A DNA stretch of 64,000 nt, from positions 30,842,774 through 30,906,773 of the forward strand of contig OY294049.1 of NCBI GenBank assembly GCA_958510825.1. The letters run 5' to 3'. Origin of the DNA: Brachypterus glaber. Taxonomy: Eukaryota > Arthropoda > Insecta > Coleoptera > Kateretidae. The notes beneath the pieces were generated by a model. It ran no database searches. It saw only the letters and a program-made list of their open reading frames with translations, and was not told where the DNA came from. The position numbers were made by a program, and so were the translations under genes. Below, piece by piece: positions 22,270-33,578 of the stretch (within the stretch, counting starts at the first letter, position 1; each line of letters opens with the position of its first letter).

Positions 22270-23860
22270 TTGAAACAAATATGCAATTTGATTGTACGGT
22301 GTATTAATAAATTAAGATAAATATAAACACAAAGAAATAAAATTATATTATTATTAAAACATTTTTTTCTTAGAACATTAATAATAAAATACTGCTGCAC
22401 ACAGAAAAAGTCTGTTTGAGAATACTGTTGTATATAAATTTTTTGATTTAATAAATATTTTTCCGTGTGTATAGTTTTTGCTAACTTTTGAAACAAGATA
22501 AAATATACAATTAGTTATAATATAAAAAGTCTAAACAAATATGCAATTTAATTGTACGGTGTATTAATAAATTAAGATAAATATAAACACAAAGAAATAA
22601 AATTATTGAATTATTAAAATATTTTTTTTTCTCAGTACATTAATAATAAAATACTGCTGCACACAGAAAAAGTCTGTTTAAGAATACTGGTGTATATAAC
22701 AATTTTTTTGATTTAATAAATATTTTTCCGTGTGTATACTTTTTGCTAACTTTTGAAACAAGATAAAATATACAATTAGTTATAATATAAAAAGTCTAAA
22801 CAAATATTCAATTTAATTGTACGGTGTATTAAGAAATTAAAATAAATATAAACACAAAGAAATAAAATTATTGAATTATTAAAAAAATTTTTTCTTAGAA
22901 CATTAATAATAAAATACTGCTGCACACAGAAAGAGTCTGTTTAAGAATACTGGTGTATATAACAATTTTTTTGATTTAATAAATATTTTTCCGTGTGTAT
23001 ACTTTTTGCTAACTTTTGAAACAAGATAAAATATACAATTAGTTATAACACAAAAAGTCTAAACAAATATGCAATTTAATTGTGGTGTGGTGTATTAAGA
23101 AATTAAGATAAATATAAACACAAAGAAATAAAATTATATTATTATTAAAAAAATTTTTCTTAGAACATTAATAATAAAATACTGCTGCACACAGAAAGAG
23201 TCTGTTTAAGAATACTGGTGTATATAACAATTTTTTTGAATTAAGAAAGATTTTTCCGTGTGTATACTTTTTGCTAACTTTTGAAACAAGATAAAATATA
23301 CAATTAGTTATAATATAAAAAGTCTAAACAAATATGCAATTTAATTGTACGGTGTATTAAGAAATTAAGATGAATATAAACACAAAGAAATAAAATTATA
23401 TTATTATTAAAATATTTTTTTCTCAGTACATTAATAATAAAATACTGCTGCACACAGAAAAAGTCTGTTTAAGAATACTGGTGTATATAACAATTTTTTA
23501 ATTTAATAAATATTTTTCTGTGTGTATACTTTGTGCTAACTTTTGAAACAAGATAAAATGTGCAATTAGGTATAATATAAAAAGTCTAAACAAATATGCA
23601 ATTTAATTGTACGGTCTATTAATAAATTAAGATAAATACACAAAGAAATATAATTATATTATTATTAAAATATTTTTTTCTCAGTACATTAATAATAAAA
23701 TACTGCTGCACACAGAAAAAGTCTGTTTGAGAATACTGGTGTATATAACAATTTTTTTGATTTAATAAATATTTTTCTGTGTGTATACTTTGTGCTAACT
23801 TTTGAAACAAGATAAAATGTGCAATTAGGTATAACACAGAAAAAGAAAATGTTATATAAC
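22270..23860. repeat. 262-bp tandem array in right TIR (about 6 copies)
   Basis: The block ATGCAATTTAATTGTACGGT recurs near 22281, 22541, 22806, 23069, 23334 and 23597, period 260-265 bp. Units carry the complement of the left-arm blocks (ATACTGCTGCACACAGAAA, GCTAACTTTTGAAACAAGAT). One unit has ATTGTGGTGTGGTG in place of ATTGTACGGTG. Confidence 0.85.
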
Positions 23861-25080
23861 AATATTTTCGATTTAAGAAACATTTCTCTGTGTGTAATTA
23901 CACTTTTTGCTTAATTGTTTCTTTAAGGTAATATTAATCCAAAATACATTTATAGACTTTTATGTATGCAAACAAATATACAAATTTAATTCGGTATAAT
24001 ACAGCTCTCCTGAAACTCAAAGGAAACAAAAACTAAAAAAAAAAATGTATTTTTTATTTATTTTTTCTTCTTTTTAGGTATAGCAAAAAACACAATTAAA
24101 TCGAAAAATTATCATTAGTTTAGTCTCGGGAGGGTAAGGGTTAAGAAACATTTTTCTGTGTGTATACTGTTTGCTAACTTTTGAAACAAGACAAAATATG
24201 TAATTAGGTATAAAACAGAAAAAACAAATGTGATATAACAATATTTTTGATTTAAGAAACATTTTTCTGTGTGTATACTGTTTGCCAACTTTTGAAACAA
24301 GATAAAATCTGTAATTAGGTATAACACAAAAAATGTGATATATTTTTGATTTAAGAAACATTTCTCTGTGTGTAATTACACTTTTTGTATAATTTAGGCG
24401 CGCTTGACAAACCACACTTAAAACAACTATTCTAAAAAATATATTTAAGCAATAGCGTCAAACATTTTTATGTTTGTGATTATACTTTTTTGCAATAGTT
24501 TTTAAAACAAATATGTAATTTGATTGTACCGTGGTATATACAAATATACAACAATATTGTTATATACGAATCACAATATTCTTGATTTAAGAAAACATTT
24601 TTTCTGTGTATACTTAACTTTTTTGAGAACTTTTTTGCAAAATGTGTTTGAGAATAATTTTTAATATGTAATCATTATTAAATTATGAAACAAATTAAAA
24701 TTATTTTTATTTAATTACTATTTCAACAGAATTTGGTGAAGACGCCATATATTAACTATATATTTATAATTTATAGATATTACGGAAACAATACGGAATC
24801 TTTCTTTGATATTTTGGTCTATTGGTAATTATTGAGCGAAAACGTGGTATTGGCTCTTTGTACTTCTAAAGAATATTTGTATCTGTATTTGTTTGGTTTA
24901 CAAAAGTCAATGTTTAATATTTATTATTAATTTGGTCTCATAATTTAGGCTAGGTTTAACAGTCTGATTAGGTTTGACACTCATTGCTTTCAATAATTTT
25001 AAACTTTTCAGGGCTCCTTGGTTTATATTAAATAATTTTATAATACCAAGCTTTCAACTAAATTATTTTGTATCGCAGAG

Positions 25081-25153
25081 AGCTCTGTGGCGCAGTACGT
25101 AACGTATCCGTCTACCAAACTATAGGTCTGCGGTTCAAACCCGCAGCAGCCGG
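25081..25153 (+). other. tRNA-like Pol III unit in right TIR
   Basis: Has an A box TGGCGCAGTACG (25088-25099) and a B box GGTTCAAACCC (25132-25142) at tRNA spacing, and a T run (TTTTT, near 25157) just after the end. The T arm folds perfectly (TGCGG, loop TTCAAAC, CCGCA). The 5' part AGCTCTGTGGCGCAG resembles arginine-type tRNA starts. The acceptor ends do not pair, and the anticodon stem (TCCGT against ACTAT) pairs only at two positions, so it is not a working tRNA. It may be the head of a tRNA-derived SINE or a Pol III-transcribed leader. The same unit sits in the left TIR. Confidence 0.6.
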
Positions 25154-25510
25154 ACTTTTTAAAAAAATTATTTTCTACAGCTCCCTAATTATAAATTATA
25201 ATTTGTAATATATGCATACGATCTTGACCTTTTCAGATAACAAGGTTCTTTGGTAATATTATTTGAATAACAAGTTGTTTATTTTAACCGATTTGTCTGG
25301 CTAGGCAGTCCGGATCCTTGGTCTCATTTCTACCGCTAGGTGGCGACACCCTCTGGTCATTGTCGTCAACCGAAGAACAAAAAATATCCTGAAAAAAAAA
25401 ATTTTTTTTTTTATTTTTTTTTCAGGATTATTTCAGAACTCGCTGATGTCTTCAGCTGAAGATTTCCTCAGGTTACCACAGTGGGTCAGGACCCCGCTTG
25501 TCCTACTACT

Positions 25511-25516
25511 TTCATT
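25511..25516. repeat. 6-bp target duplication, right (TTCATT)
   Basis: Exact repeat of 9535-9540 directly after the Polinton right end. Confidence 0.85.
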
Positions 25517-25795
25517 AACTTTCTTTATTAACCGCTCCAGAACTAATGCACATCAAAATTGTCCTATAATGGCATGTTTATCTACTTTTAATGTTTACCT
25601 AAATAATATTGAATTAGGAAATACTTCCTAACTCAATTAGAATCAATAATTGATTCTCTCACTCATATATTTATATATTATATTATTATGTATTATATAG
25701 TATATATAGTAGATTTTTAATTCTTCTAGTTTATATATTATGTTAGATTATATATTTTTCCTGTAATTGGGCTTGTCCTGTTGGAAATAAATGAA

Positions 25796-25826
<31 letters not shown>
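25517..25826 (+). mobile_element. LINE 3' end with (ATT)n tail
   Basis: AT-rich 3'-UTR-like sequence ending CTTGTCCTGTTGGAAATAAA followed by (ATT)n at 25797-25825. This is the typical 3' end of insect LINEs of the CR1/Jockey/I type. The Polinton inserted just upstream. Confidence 0.5.
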
Positions 25827-25827
<1 letters not shown>

Positions 25828-25865
25828 TTGTCGTAAGTGGTAAATGTTGTAAATATATGTATATA

Positions 25866-26145
25866 TAAGTGTGCGTATCTCAAAGACCTGTTAATCTAGA
25901 ATCTCAATGTTTGGAAAAAATATTCTTTATTAAAATCGAAAAGATACGTGTTTCAGGAATTTTCGATATTCGACCCCTAAGGTGGTAAAAATTGCGATAT
26001 TTAAGTTGCAAGTTGTAAATTATTTAAAGATTAACCTTTTTTGACAAGCGTGCGTATCTTTTAAACTAAAATCTCTATATTTGGCATCAATATCCTTAAT
26101 CGAAATTGAAAATAATATATAAGATTCTCGATATTTGGCATTTAA
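25866..26145. repeat. dispersed repeat C, two partial copies
   Basis: GTGCGTATCTCAAAG and ATTCGACCCCTAAGGTGGTA at 25866-26000, and a second weaker copy starting GTGCGTATCTTTTAA near 26050. Related to 9391-9510 and 32430-32545. Confidence 0.55.
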
Positions 26146-26149
26146 AACC

Positions 26150-26150
<1 letters not shown>

Positions 26151-26198
<48 letters not shown>
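26151..26198. repeat. (TA)n microsatellite
   Basis: Uninterrupted TA repeats, 24 units. Confidence 0.9.
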
Positions 26199-26200
<2 letters not shown>

Positions 26201-26595
26201 TTTGAGGTTTGAATAAATTTTTTGACGGTTGATATACACCTCCGTAATAAACCCGAAATTTTCGTTAAATAAATAATTTAAAATCTGCGAGTTTACGTTT
26301 CGTAATCGTAGTTGTGCCGAAGTTCAAGTGTACATTTAAAAAACTGTGAAATACGCACCCTTATAGGATATATTAAACTTTATTTTTTCTTTATGTGCTA
26401 TTGTCCGCATATAAAAAAAACAAACTAAAATAAAAAGTGTTTACGCTAAAACCCAGTGAATGTTACTTTCGTAAACAACTTTACATGGTGTTCATTTACC
26501 AAATTTACGCAAATTTTATGAATAAACTTTAAACTAAGTGCATAATTTGAACTTATTTTTTCCTAATAGTCCATTTGTAAACAAGTGCAAAAGAG

Positions 26596-27471
26596 ATGGC
26601 ATCAATATGCTCAGTATGTTCTGCCCAAGTCAATGAACCGCACAAAGCATGTTGCGCGCGTTGTCAACTCACGTTCCACATCAGCTGTAGCAGTAACCGC
26701 GATGACGCGTTTTATTGCCCCGAGTGCGACAATCAAATAATGGTGAAGGCGTCTTCTACACCAGACAATCCTATTACCATTACTCACTTTGAATTAATAA
26801 TGCAACAATTAACTCAAATCAATGCAAATATTACGGATTTAAAGAAAACTATCGAAACCCAAGGGCAAGAAATTGCAAGATGCAAGGCGTCTATTTCTAC
26901 ACTCCAAAAAGACAATACTGCTCTAAACAATAAAGTTTTAGAAATTGAAAAGCTCACAAAATCCAACCTAAATTTTGAGGACTCTTTCCAAGAATTTCAT
27001 CAAAGAATTATAAGGAAAAACAACCTTATTCTAAGTGGCATACCGGCTGATACACAAAATTACCTAGACTTCGCAAAAAAAGCTTTTCAGTCAGTTCTGC
27101 CGAATTATAATTTTCATTTAGTGTTCTACAACAAATTAGGCAATATAAACACGGAATCTAATACTTATACTGCTAAATTTACGCTAGAAAATGAAAACCA
27201 GGCTCTACAACTTTTAAAAAATAAATCAAAAATTTCTAAAACTATTTATCCTACATTAAAAATAAAGCCCGATTTAACAAAAACTCAATCTCAACATCTA
27301 TCTGCGTTATACACAGAACTAAATCATCGCAAAGCAAGCGGCGATTCCAATATTTATATTCGATACCGTAATAACGTCCCTGAAATCGCCAAGGATACCA
27401 ATAAAAGACAGCGGGATGAAGATGTATCTCCAAAATCAGTAAGAGGGCAAAAATCTGGCCGTAAAGTTTAA
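26596..27471 (+). CDS. LINE ORF1 protein with PHD-type zinc finger
   Basis: Intact frame of 291 residues. Residues 5-45 form a Cys/His cluster (CSVC...CCARC, FHISC, YCPEC) of the PHD/RING kind that occurs in ORF1 of several insect LINE clades. Residues about 65-130 are a coiled coil (LKKTIETQGQEIARCK, then LQKDNTALNNKVLEIEKL). Residues 134-240 fit an RRM-like and C-terminal RNA-binding region (IRKNNLILSGIPAD, then YTAKFTLENENQALQLLKNK). The tail is basic with KRQRDED. It would bind the element RNA and form the particle needed for retrotransposition. Its TAA stop (27469-27471) is in the same frame as the following ORF2. The start ATG at 26596 begins the conserved zinc cluster. No break is seen. 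Confidence 0.8.
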   Translation: MASICSVCSAQVNEPHKACCARCQLTFHISCSSNRDDAFYCPECDNQIMVKASSTPDNPITITHFELIMQQLTQINANITDLKKTIETQGQEIARCKASISTLQKDNTALNNKVLEIEKLTKSNLNFEDSFQEFHQRIIRKNNLILSGIPADTQNYLDFAKKAFQSVLPNYNFHLVFYNKLGNINTESNTYTAKFTLENENQALQLLKNKSKISKTIYPTLKIKPDLTKTQSQHLSALYTELNHRKASGDSNIYIRYRNNVPEIAKDTNKRQRDEDVSPKSVRGQKSGRKV

Positions 27472-30400
27472 CAATTTTTAAGAAGAAAATTTATAATATG
27501 GAATATTGAAGGTTTTAGCAACTTTGAATTACACTCTGAGTCTTTGTATGTCGACTTTTTCTTTCTTTGTGAAACTCATTTAATCTTAGACTGTAAATTA
27601 CCTAAAAACTTTTCCAGTGTATACAACATTATCAGCTCACCGGCTATTAAGGAAAAATCGCGCGGCCGTGCCAGTGGCGGTCTGGCGTTTGCATTCAAGA
27701 AGAGCTACAAGTGTACCACAATTGACACATCACCTTGGTGGATAATCTGCAATGTTACGTGTAATAGCTTTTCCGTAATTTTCTGCTGTGTTTATTTTAA
27801 ACCATCGCTTGACCTGGAACAAATTTTGGATCTACTGCAGCTGACACTAGATGACGTCAAATCTAAATATGAAAACTGTACTTTTATTATGTGCGGTGAC
27901 TTTAATTGCAGGATGGGAAATTTGGACAGTTTTGCCGATTTATGTGAAAATACAAATTTGTTTGTGTCTCGGGCCAGTTGTGACACAAAAAGTAATGCAA
28001 AGGGCCAAGTACTATTTGACTTTATGTGCAGCAATTCGTTCACGCTACTAAACGGCAGAACAGCTTCCGATAAAACTGCGAATTTTACTTACGTAAGTAC
28101 CCTAGGTAAGAGCGTTATAGACCTCGTTTGGTGCAACAACGATTATTTGCATAAGGTGCGCGATCTTGAAGTCCTTAACTCGTTTTCACCTTCACATCAC
28201 TTTCCTGTTCTATTAACTTTTGACTCAGCCGTAGATATTTTGCCAGATAATAAAAAAGCTGTAGCGAATAGTACAGACATCTTTCGCTGGAACACTAGTA
28301 AACACGACGAATTTTACAGCAAAATGTTACACTCCGATAATATATTTAACTACAGAGAAAACGATATCTCCGCTTCTTATTTAAACTTACTCAGTTCTAT
28401 CACTGACTGTGCCAAAGATTTGCGCTTAAATTTAAATTCTACAAAGAAACTTACTTCCTTTAACCATATCTGGTTTGATCATGAGTGCTTACTAGCGAAA
28501 AAAAGCTGCCAAAAATGCTTTAAAAAAACTGTAAAAAAAATAACTTCTCGCAGGACTTACTTGTAATTTATCTGAGCCTTAAAAAACAGTACAGGCGTAT
28601 TTTAAAACTTAAAAAGGAGGCTCATACAATTAACTTAACTCTCAGGCTTAGTGCAACTAAAAATCAATCAGAATTTTGGAAATTAATTAAAAATTTACGC
28701 TCAAATAATAAACCTGCTAGTTTATCCTTGCTTGACTGGGAGTCCTTTTATGACTCAATTTACACTGTGCATAACGAGTCACAATTTTTATATTCTGACG
28801 CCGGTTCGTCATTACTAACTTCGCGTATAACTTTAAATGAACTAAAGTCCAGTCTTAATAAATGCAAAAATGGTAAAAGTCCAGGTAAGGACAATATTCC
28901 ATTTGAGTTTTTTAAGTATCTACCAGAAAACTGGTTATGCTACCTACTGAATTTATATAACAATATATTTGACAAAGAAATCATTCCCCATACTTGGTCG
29001 GAAATTTCACTTCTTATGCTTCACAAAAAAGGTCCAGTTGAGGATCCTGCTAATTACCGCGGTATAGCTCTACTAAACTGTATGGAAAAAATATTCTCTC
29101 AAATAATTTTACAAAGGCTTACAGAGTGGTCCGATACATTTAATGTTATACCGGAATGTCAGGCAGGCTTTAGACAAAACCGGGGTTGCTTGGATAATCT
29201 ATTTACTCTTAATTCCCTCATTAATATCTGTCTACGGTTGAAAGGTAGAAAACTTTATGCGATTTTTGTAGATTTCAAACGTGCGTTTGACTGTATTAAC
29301 CACCATCTGTTATGGAAAAAATTACACTCTCTTGGAGTAAGTTCGAAAATAATCAGGATCCTCAAAATGTTGTATGACAAAGCAATTGCACAAATAAAAA
29401 CTGCTGAAGGCTATTCAAAACCCTACAACATTTCTGAGGGAGTTCTACAGGGTGAACCATTAAGCCCCATTCTTTTTGCATTGTTTATTTCTGACATAGA
29501 AAAATATTTTAGGGAAAATGGAGCCTTGGGTGTTAATGTGGATGGTCTTGTGGACATACTTATGCTTTTATACGCTGATGATTTGGTCATTTTTGGGGAA
29601 TCGCCCATTGATATTTCACGTAAACTCAAAATTCTCTCTCAGTATGCAAATGAAAATGGCCTTAAAATTAACATTAAAAAAACGAAAATAATCTGTTTTA
29701 CCAAGGGTGGCTTTAGGTATTCACGTGACTTAAACTTTAAATATGACGGCGACAATATTGAAGTAGTAAACAAGTACGTTTACCTGGGTGTTACATTCTC
29801 TCAGTCAGGGCTATTCGCTGAAATGACCAAAGAAGCATGCAATAAAACAAAAAAATCAATCGGTACCGTTATGTCCCTTTTGTCAAACTCAAAAATCAAC
29901 AGCTGGCAATCCCGAATTAAACTTTATGAATCTATAGTCCTATCTACTTTGCTTTATAGTTCTCCAGTTTGGGCGTTACGTTTCTTTAATGAAATTGAGC
30001 GTGTTCAGTTGGCCTTTTTTAAAAGATTATTTTTACTCCCCCGCAACACCCCGGATTATATGATACGACTCGAAACTGGGTCCGTTAAAGTTTCTTTCTT
30101 GATTTTTAAAATGTGCCTTAATTGGATTGAAAAGCTTATTAGAATGCCCGCTCATAGATACCCCAAGCTTTGTTTTAACCGCTTACAAAACTTAAACAAT
30201 GATAATACAAAATATAACTGGTTGGCACAGTTTCAATGTATGCTGGAAAAAATTGATGAATCTAACTTTTTGACTAATTTAACAGTAAGAAAAATAAAAT
30301 ACAATAGACCAATTTTACTTAACAAATTTCGCGAATTTCTACATAGAGATGACATAAATTCATTATTTTTTTCCAAAAATTCAACTATTTATCAAAAGTT

Positions 30401-30538
30401 TAGAATTAATCTGGAACCTCAAAATTATTTATACTGTCGAGATAATATCTCTATCATTCGTATAATAATGCAATTACGTATGGCTACAAGCTTTTCTACC
30501 TCCTTCTCATTCAATGGCAGCTTTTACAAAATCAACCC
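27472..30538 (+). pseudogene. LINE ORF2: APE endonuclease and reverse transcriptase, frameshifted and cut by gap
   Basis: The frame opens directly after the ORF1 stop with RRKFIIWNIEGFSNFEL. The endonuclease domain (to about 28240) shows WNIEG, the catalytic Glu in CETHL, GDFNCR, IDLVW and SPSHHFPVL, and nicks target DNA. The RT domain (about 28830-29690) shows NYRGIALLNCMEKIFS, AGFRQNRGCLDN, FVDFKRAFDCINHHLLW, GVLQGEPLSPILF and the catalytic YADDLVIF. One frame change lies in the A run near 28533-28540; otherwise the frame is open for 3 kb. The C-terminal end disappears into the 200-N gap. There is no ATG between the ORF1 stop and WNIEG, so ORF2 would start by reinitiation, stop readthrough, or a non-ATG codon (a TTG is at 27544). 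The clade looks like the CR1/Jockey/I range; I cannot be more exact. Confidence 0.88.
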
Positions 30539-30738
30539 NNNNNNNNNNNNNNNNNNNNNNNNNNNNNNNNNNNNNNNNNNNNNNNNNNNNNNNNNNNNNN
30601 NNNNNNNNNNNNNNNNNNNNNNNNNNNNNNNNNNNNNNNNNNNNNNNNNNNNNNNNNNNNNNNNNNNNNNNNNNNNNNNNNNNNNNNNNNNNNNNNNNNN
30701 NNNNNNNNNNNNNNNNNNNNNNNNNNNNNNNNNNNNNN
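30539..30738. other. assembly gap (200 N)
   Basis: Exactly 200 N, a placeholder length, so the true distance is unknown. Confidence 0.99.
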
Positions 30739-30804
30739 GGATTGTATGGTTATACAGATGATTCAGGAATGTATCAAAGCTCTATATATATATATATATA
30801 TATA

Positions 30805-32359
30805 CACTGCGCGTTTTTTGAAGTGGATATTGTGAATATCTCGAATTTCATTAACTTAAAAAATGTTTTCAATTTTTTTTATGTTCTTAAATTATTATTT
30901 GAATACTCCTTTAATTTTAGGCAGTTTGTATTTTATGTTTATTTTCGAGCAGAATAAAAGAAACAAACCATTAATTTTTTGTAAACTTTATGTGAAATAC
31001 CTATCTATAAAAAAACGTTTGCTTGGGGGATTTACCACTTTTAAAATATATTATACGGTTCATTTTTAGTAAGAACAATTTCTTAGTTATCAAAGTACCA
31101 CTATACAATGCCTCCAAGGAGACTTTTTTCATAGCGCTTTTGCAACACGGGGGTCATACACAAACACAAGTAGCCCAAATCTACAATGTCTCACAAAGTG
31201 TGATTAGTCGGGCTTGGAATCGTTTTTAGCAAAGTGGCAGTGCCAATATACGGCATGGTGGTGGTCGACAACGAGCTACAAGTAGAAGGCAGGACCATTT
31301 TGTGGTAACCACTGCCAGAAGAAATCGCAAACTTTCTGCCTCCAGGCTTCGTGCAGATACTGGTGTCCATGTAAGTCTGTCTACTATTAGAGGAAGGTTG
31401 CATGAAGCTGGTCTAAGAGCCAGAAGACGTGCTCGACACTCCCTTTTAAACAGGCGGCACCGTGCTGCCCGCAGAAGATGGGCAAACAATCATCGTAACT
31501 GGGCTGAAGCAGAATGGGGTAACTGTTTATTTACAGATGAATCCAGGTACTCATTATATCACTCGGATAGCCGTATTTTATCATGGCGTGAACGTGGCGA
31601 GAGATATTATGAAGAACATATGGCTCCTACTGTTGCTTTTGGAGGTGGCTCTATTACAGTTTGGGGTGGAATTTCTTTAGAGTCGCGCACGGAGTTGCTT
31701 ATCCTAAACCGACAGACTATGAATGCACAACGGTATCACGATTTGGATATTCGACCTATTGTTGTTCCATTTGCCCTTGAAATTGGTCCTGACTTTGTTT
31801 TTGTCGACGATAATGCCACGCCCCACCACGCACGTATTGCGAGTTTGGTGTTGCAACATCATGGCATCCCTCAAATGGAGTGGCCCCCTTATTCACCCGA
31901 CTGCAATCCAATTGAGCACGTATCGGACCGTCTCCAAAGGCAGTTTCATGCTCGAAATCACCAGCCACAGACTCTTGAGGAGCTTGCTAATGCTCTTACA
32001 GAAGAATGGCAAGCTTTGGATCAAGAGTTTATTCGTTCATTAATTATAAGTATGCCAAGAAGGGTGCAGGCAGTTCGTACAGCAAGGGGGGGACCTACCA
32101 AGTACTAATTGTGAAGTTGGAGAGGCCAACCTTTTATTATTTTTTTTAGTTTTGTTTCATCTCATTTTTTAAGAATTTTATGATTTATTTTCTTATTGAT
32201 ATAACTTTTTTCTTGTTAAAGCCATATCCTTAATTTTTTTTTTAAATAATTAGAGTACTTATTAAAGCATATTTTAATAATAAATTTTTGTAAAATATTT
32301 TTACTGGTACATTTTTTTTTCAAAGAATTTGAATTATCCACTTCAAAAAACGCGCAGTT
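30805..32359 (+). mobile_element. Tc1/mariner element, nearly complete
   Basis: 1,555 bp. Left end ACTGCGCGTTTTTTGAAGTG at 30806, right end with its exact complement (32339-32358), and TA on both sides (30803-30804 and 32360-32361) next to short TA microsatellites. It carries one transposase gene on the plus strand. The match of both ends suggests a fairly recent insertion. Confidence 0.85.
31108..32108 (+). pseudogene. Tc1-type DD34E transposase, frameshift and one stop
   Basis: Transposase that would cut and paste the surrounding element. The N-terminal helix-turn-helix region reads ALLQHGGHTQTQVAQIYNVS and ISRAWNRF, then a TAG at 31227-31229, then HGGGRQRATS in the same frame, continuing without a break to TAA at 32108. 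The second helix-turn-helix (RLRADTGVHVSLSTIRGRL) starts near 31350. The catalytic residues are all present: Asp in FTDES (nt 31536), Asp in FVDDN (nt 31809) and Glu in CNPIEHV (nt 31914), with 34 residues between the last two, which defines the Tc1 DD34E group. The likely start MPPRR at 31108 is out of frame with the rest, so there is a shift close to the start as well as the stop. Two small lesions only. Confidence 0.85.
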
Positions 32360-32429
32360 TATATATATGACAAAAGTTTTTGGACTTTTTATTGACTTGA
32401 GCTTAAAAAACAATATATTTGGCAGGTCT

Positions 32430-32692
32430 AAAAATTTTAATTTGGTTTAAATATTTACTATACCTCGATATTTGGTAAAATCTAAAATATAAGTGTTTCA
32501 GGAATGTTCAATATTCGACCCCTAAGGTGGTAAAAATCGCGATAAAACATCATTAATTTGTTGAGGTAAAATCCTATTCTCCAACCAGAATAATATATGT
32601 AGATGCGTTTTTAATAGTCCAAGTTACCATCTATTTTTTTCATAAAAAATGTTAATCTTAATGCCCTGTGCAACGCACGGGTATTTGGCTAG
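32430..32692 (+). mobile_element. Helitron-like 3' end (repeat C)
   Basis: Repeat C block (ATTCGACCCCTAAGGTGGTA near 32511) followed by a short hairpin CCCTGTGC-AAC-GCACGGG (32664-32680, one bulged T), nine bases later by CTAG (32689-32692), then T. A hairpin about 10 bp before a terminal CTRR, followed by T, is the known signature of a Helitron 3' end. The 5' end is not found. Confidence 0.5.
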
Positions 32693-32697
32693 TTTAC

Positions 32698-32803
32698 GAT
32701 AAAATTCTGCGTACAATGATACAGATACTTTATAGATCCGATTAGCGGTTTTTAAAATAATTGAGTTTAAAATATCCCATATCATTGTACGCAGAATTTT
32801 ATC
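32698..32803. repeat. 106-bp hairpin with 24-bp perfect arms
   Basis: Left arm 32698-32721 and right arm 32780-32803 are exact complements (core TTCTGCGTACAATGAT). Spacer of 58 bp. It begins five bases after the Helitron-like end. Probably a tiny MITE. Confidence 0.75.
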
Positions 32804-32814
32804 CTAAATTTAAT

Positions 32815-33336
32815 AGAAAATATATTCCATTCCATTTAAAAAAATTGAGTTTTTTATGTTTGAAAATCCAAAAGTTTGAATATTTATTTTGAACGCCCTG
32901 TATAAATTATTGTATTTTTTGCACAAAAAGTAATTAAATTTACCTTTTTTAAAATACGCTTGCAAAATTTTATTATTTTTTGACAAAAAATAAATAAATT
33001 GGAAAAGGTTTTATCTCATCACTAAAAATGCATTTTTTTTTTCAAAAAAAAAAAATATATTTATATATCTCAAAAACTATAATTTTAGGCCACAATATGA
33101 TATTAAAATAAAACCATTTTTATGAAAAATAAGATGGCATAATAAAAGATATACCAGTCCATTAAAAAAAATTAGTCAGATGTTACCCACCCTAAGAAGA
33201 CCATCCTGTATATTTTTAAATATTTTTAAAATATGTCTTGTTTAAAATCATACAACTTTTCCCTTTAAAGTTTTTCTGTAAAGTGGATAGTTTACTATAT
33301 ATCGACCGAGTCGGCTGTGTTGAGACACCCTGTATA
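32815..33336 (-). repeat. dispersed repeat B, copy 2
   Basis: Inverse copy of 8148-8640, ending GACTCGGT-complement and TTGAGACACCCTGTA. Both share the block about AAAAGTTTGAATATT and the GAACGCCCT motif. Confidence 0.7.
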
Positions 33337-33578
33337 ATTCCTATGATTTCTTATGTGGAAGACCCTCTATTTTTTACTTCGGTAATTTTGGAAATTTGAT
33401 GAAGTTATCAAATACGCCCCATAACTTTATGTAAAATTCTTTCCTACAAAACTTATTAGAGTGCCTAATTGACATGAAAATAACCATACACGGTTAGAAT
33501 ATATTTATGGTTAAAATATATTCTAAAACTTAAACTGACAAACAAATAAAATCTCTTGAAGACAAAAATAGCTAGATA

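Larger units (their letters stand above)
9541..25510. mobile_element. Polinton/Maverick DNA transposon, non-autonomous copy
   Basis: A 15,970-bp element. The left end reads AGAAGTAGGACAAG; the complement of the right end reads AGTAGTAGGACAAG, one mismatch in 14. Both start with AG as in Polintons and are flanked by TTCATT. Three internal genes (18392-19191, 19762-20121, 21449-21928) resemble proteins known from insect Polintons. Polinton genes for DNA polymerase B, retroviral-type integrase, packaging ATPase, cysteine protease and major capsid protein are not visible, so this copy would depend on other elements. Much of the core is AT-rich DNA without genes, and a pogo-like MITE (13376-14400) has inserted in it. 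The element sits in or near a LINE 3' end. Confidence 0.85.
22050..25510. repeat. Polinton right terminal inverted repeat (3.5 kb)
   Basis: Inverse copy of 9541-12728. It is about 270 bp longer, mainly because it holds one more 262-bp satellite unit. Sequence identity to the left arm is high by eye over the outer 1.5 kb. Confidence 0.85.

Noticed and set aside
25081..25153. Functional tRNA gene
   Set aside because: A and B boxes and the T arm are good, but the acceptor ends do not pair and the anticodon stem has only two pairs.
9538..25513. Polinton ends at 9544 and 25507
   Set aside because: The perfect match starts there, but the flanks then show no duplication. Moving out 3 bp with one mismatch gives AG ends and exact TTCATT on both sides.
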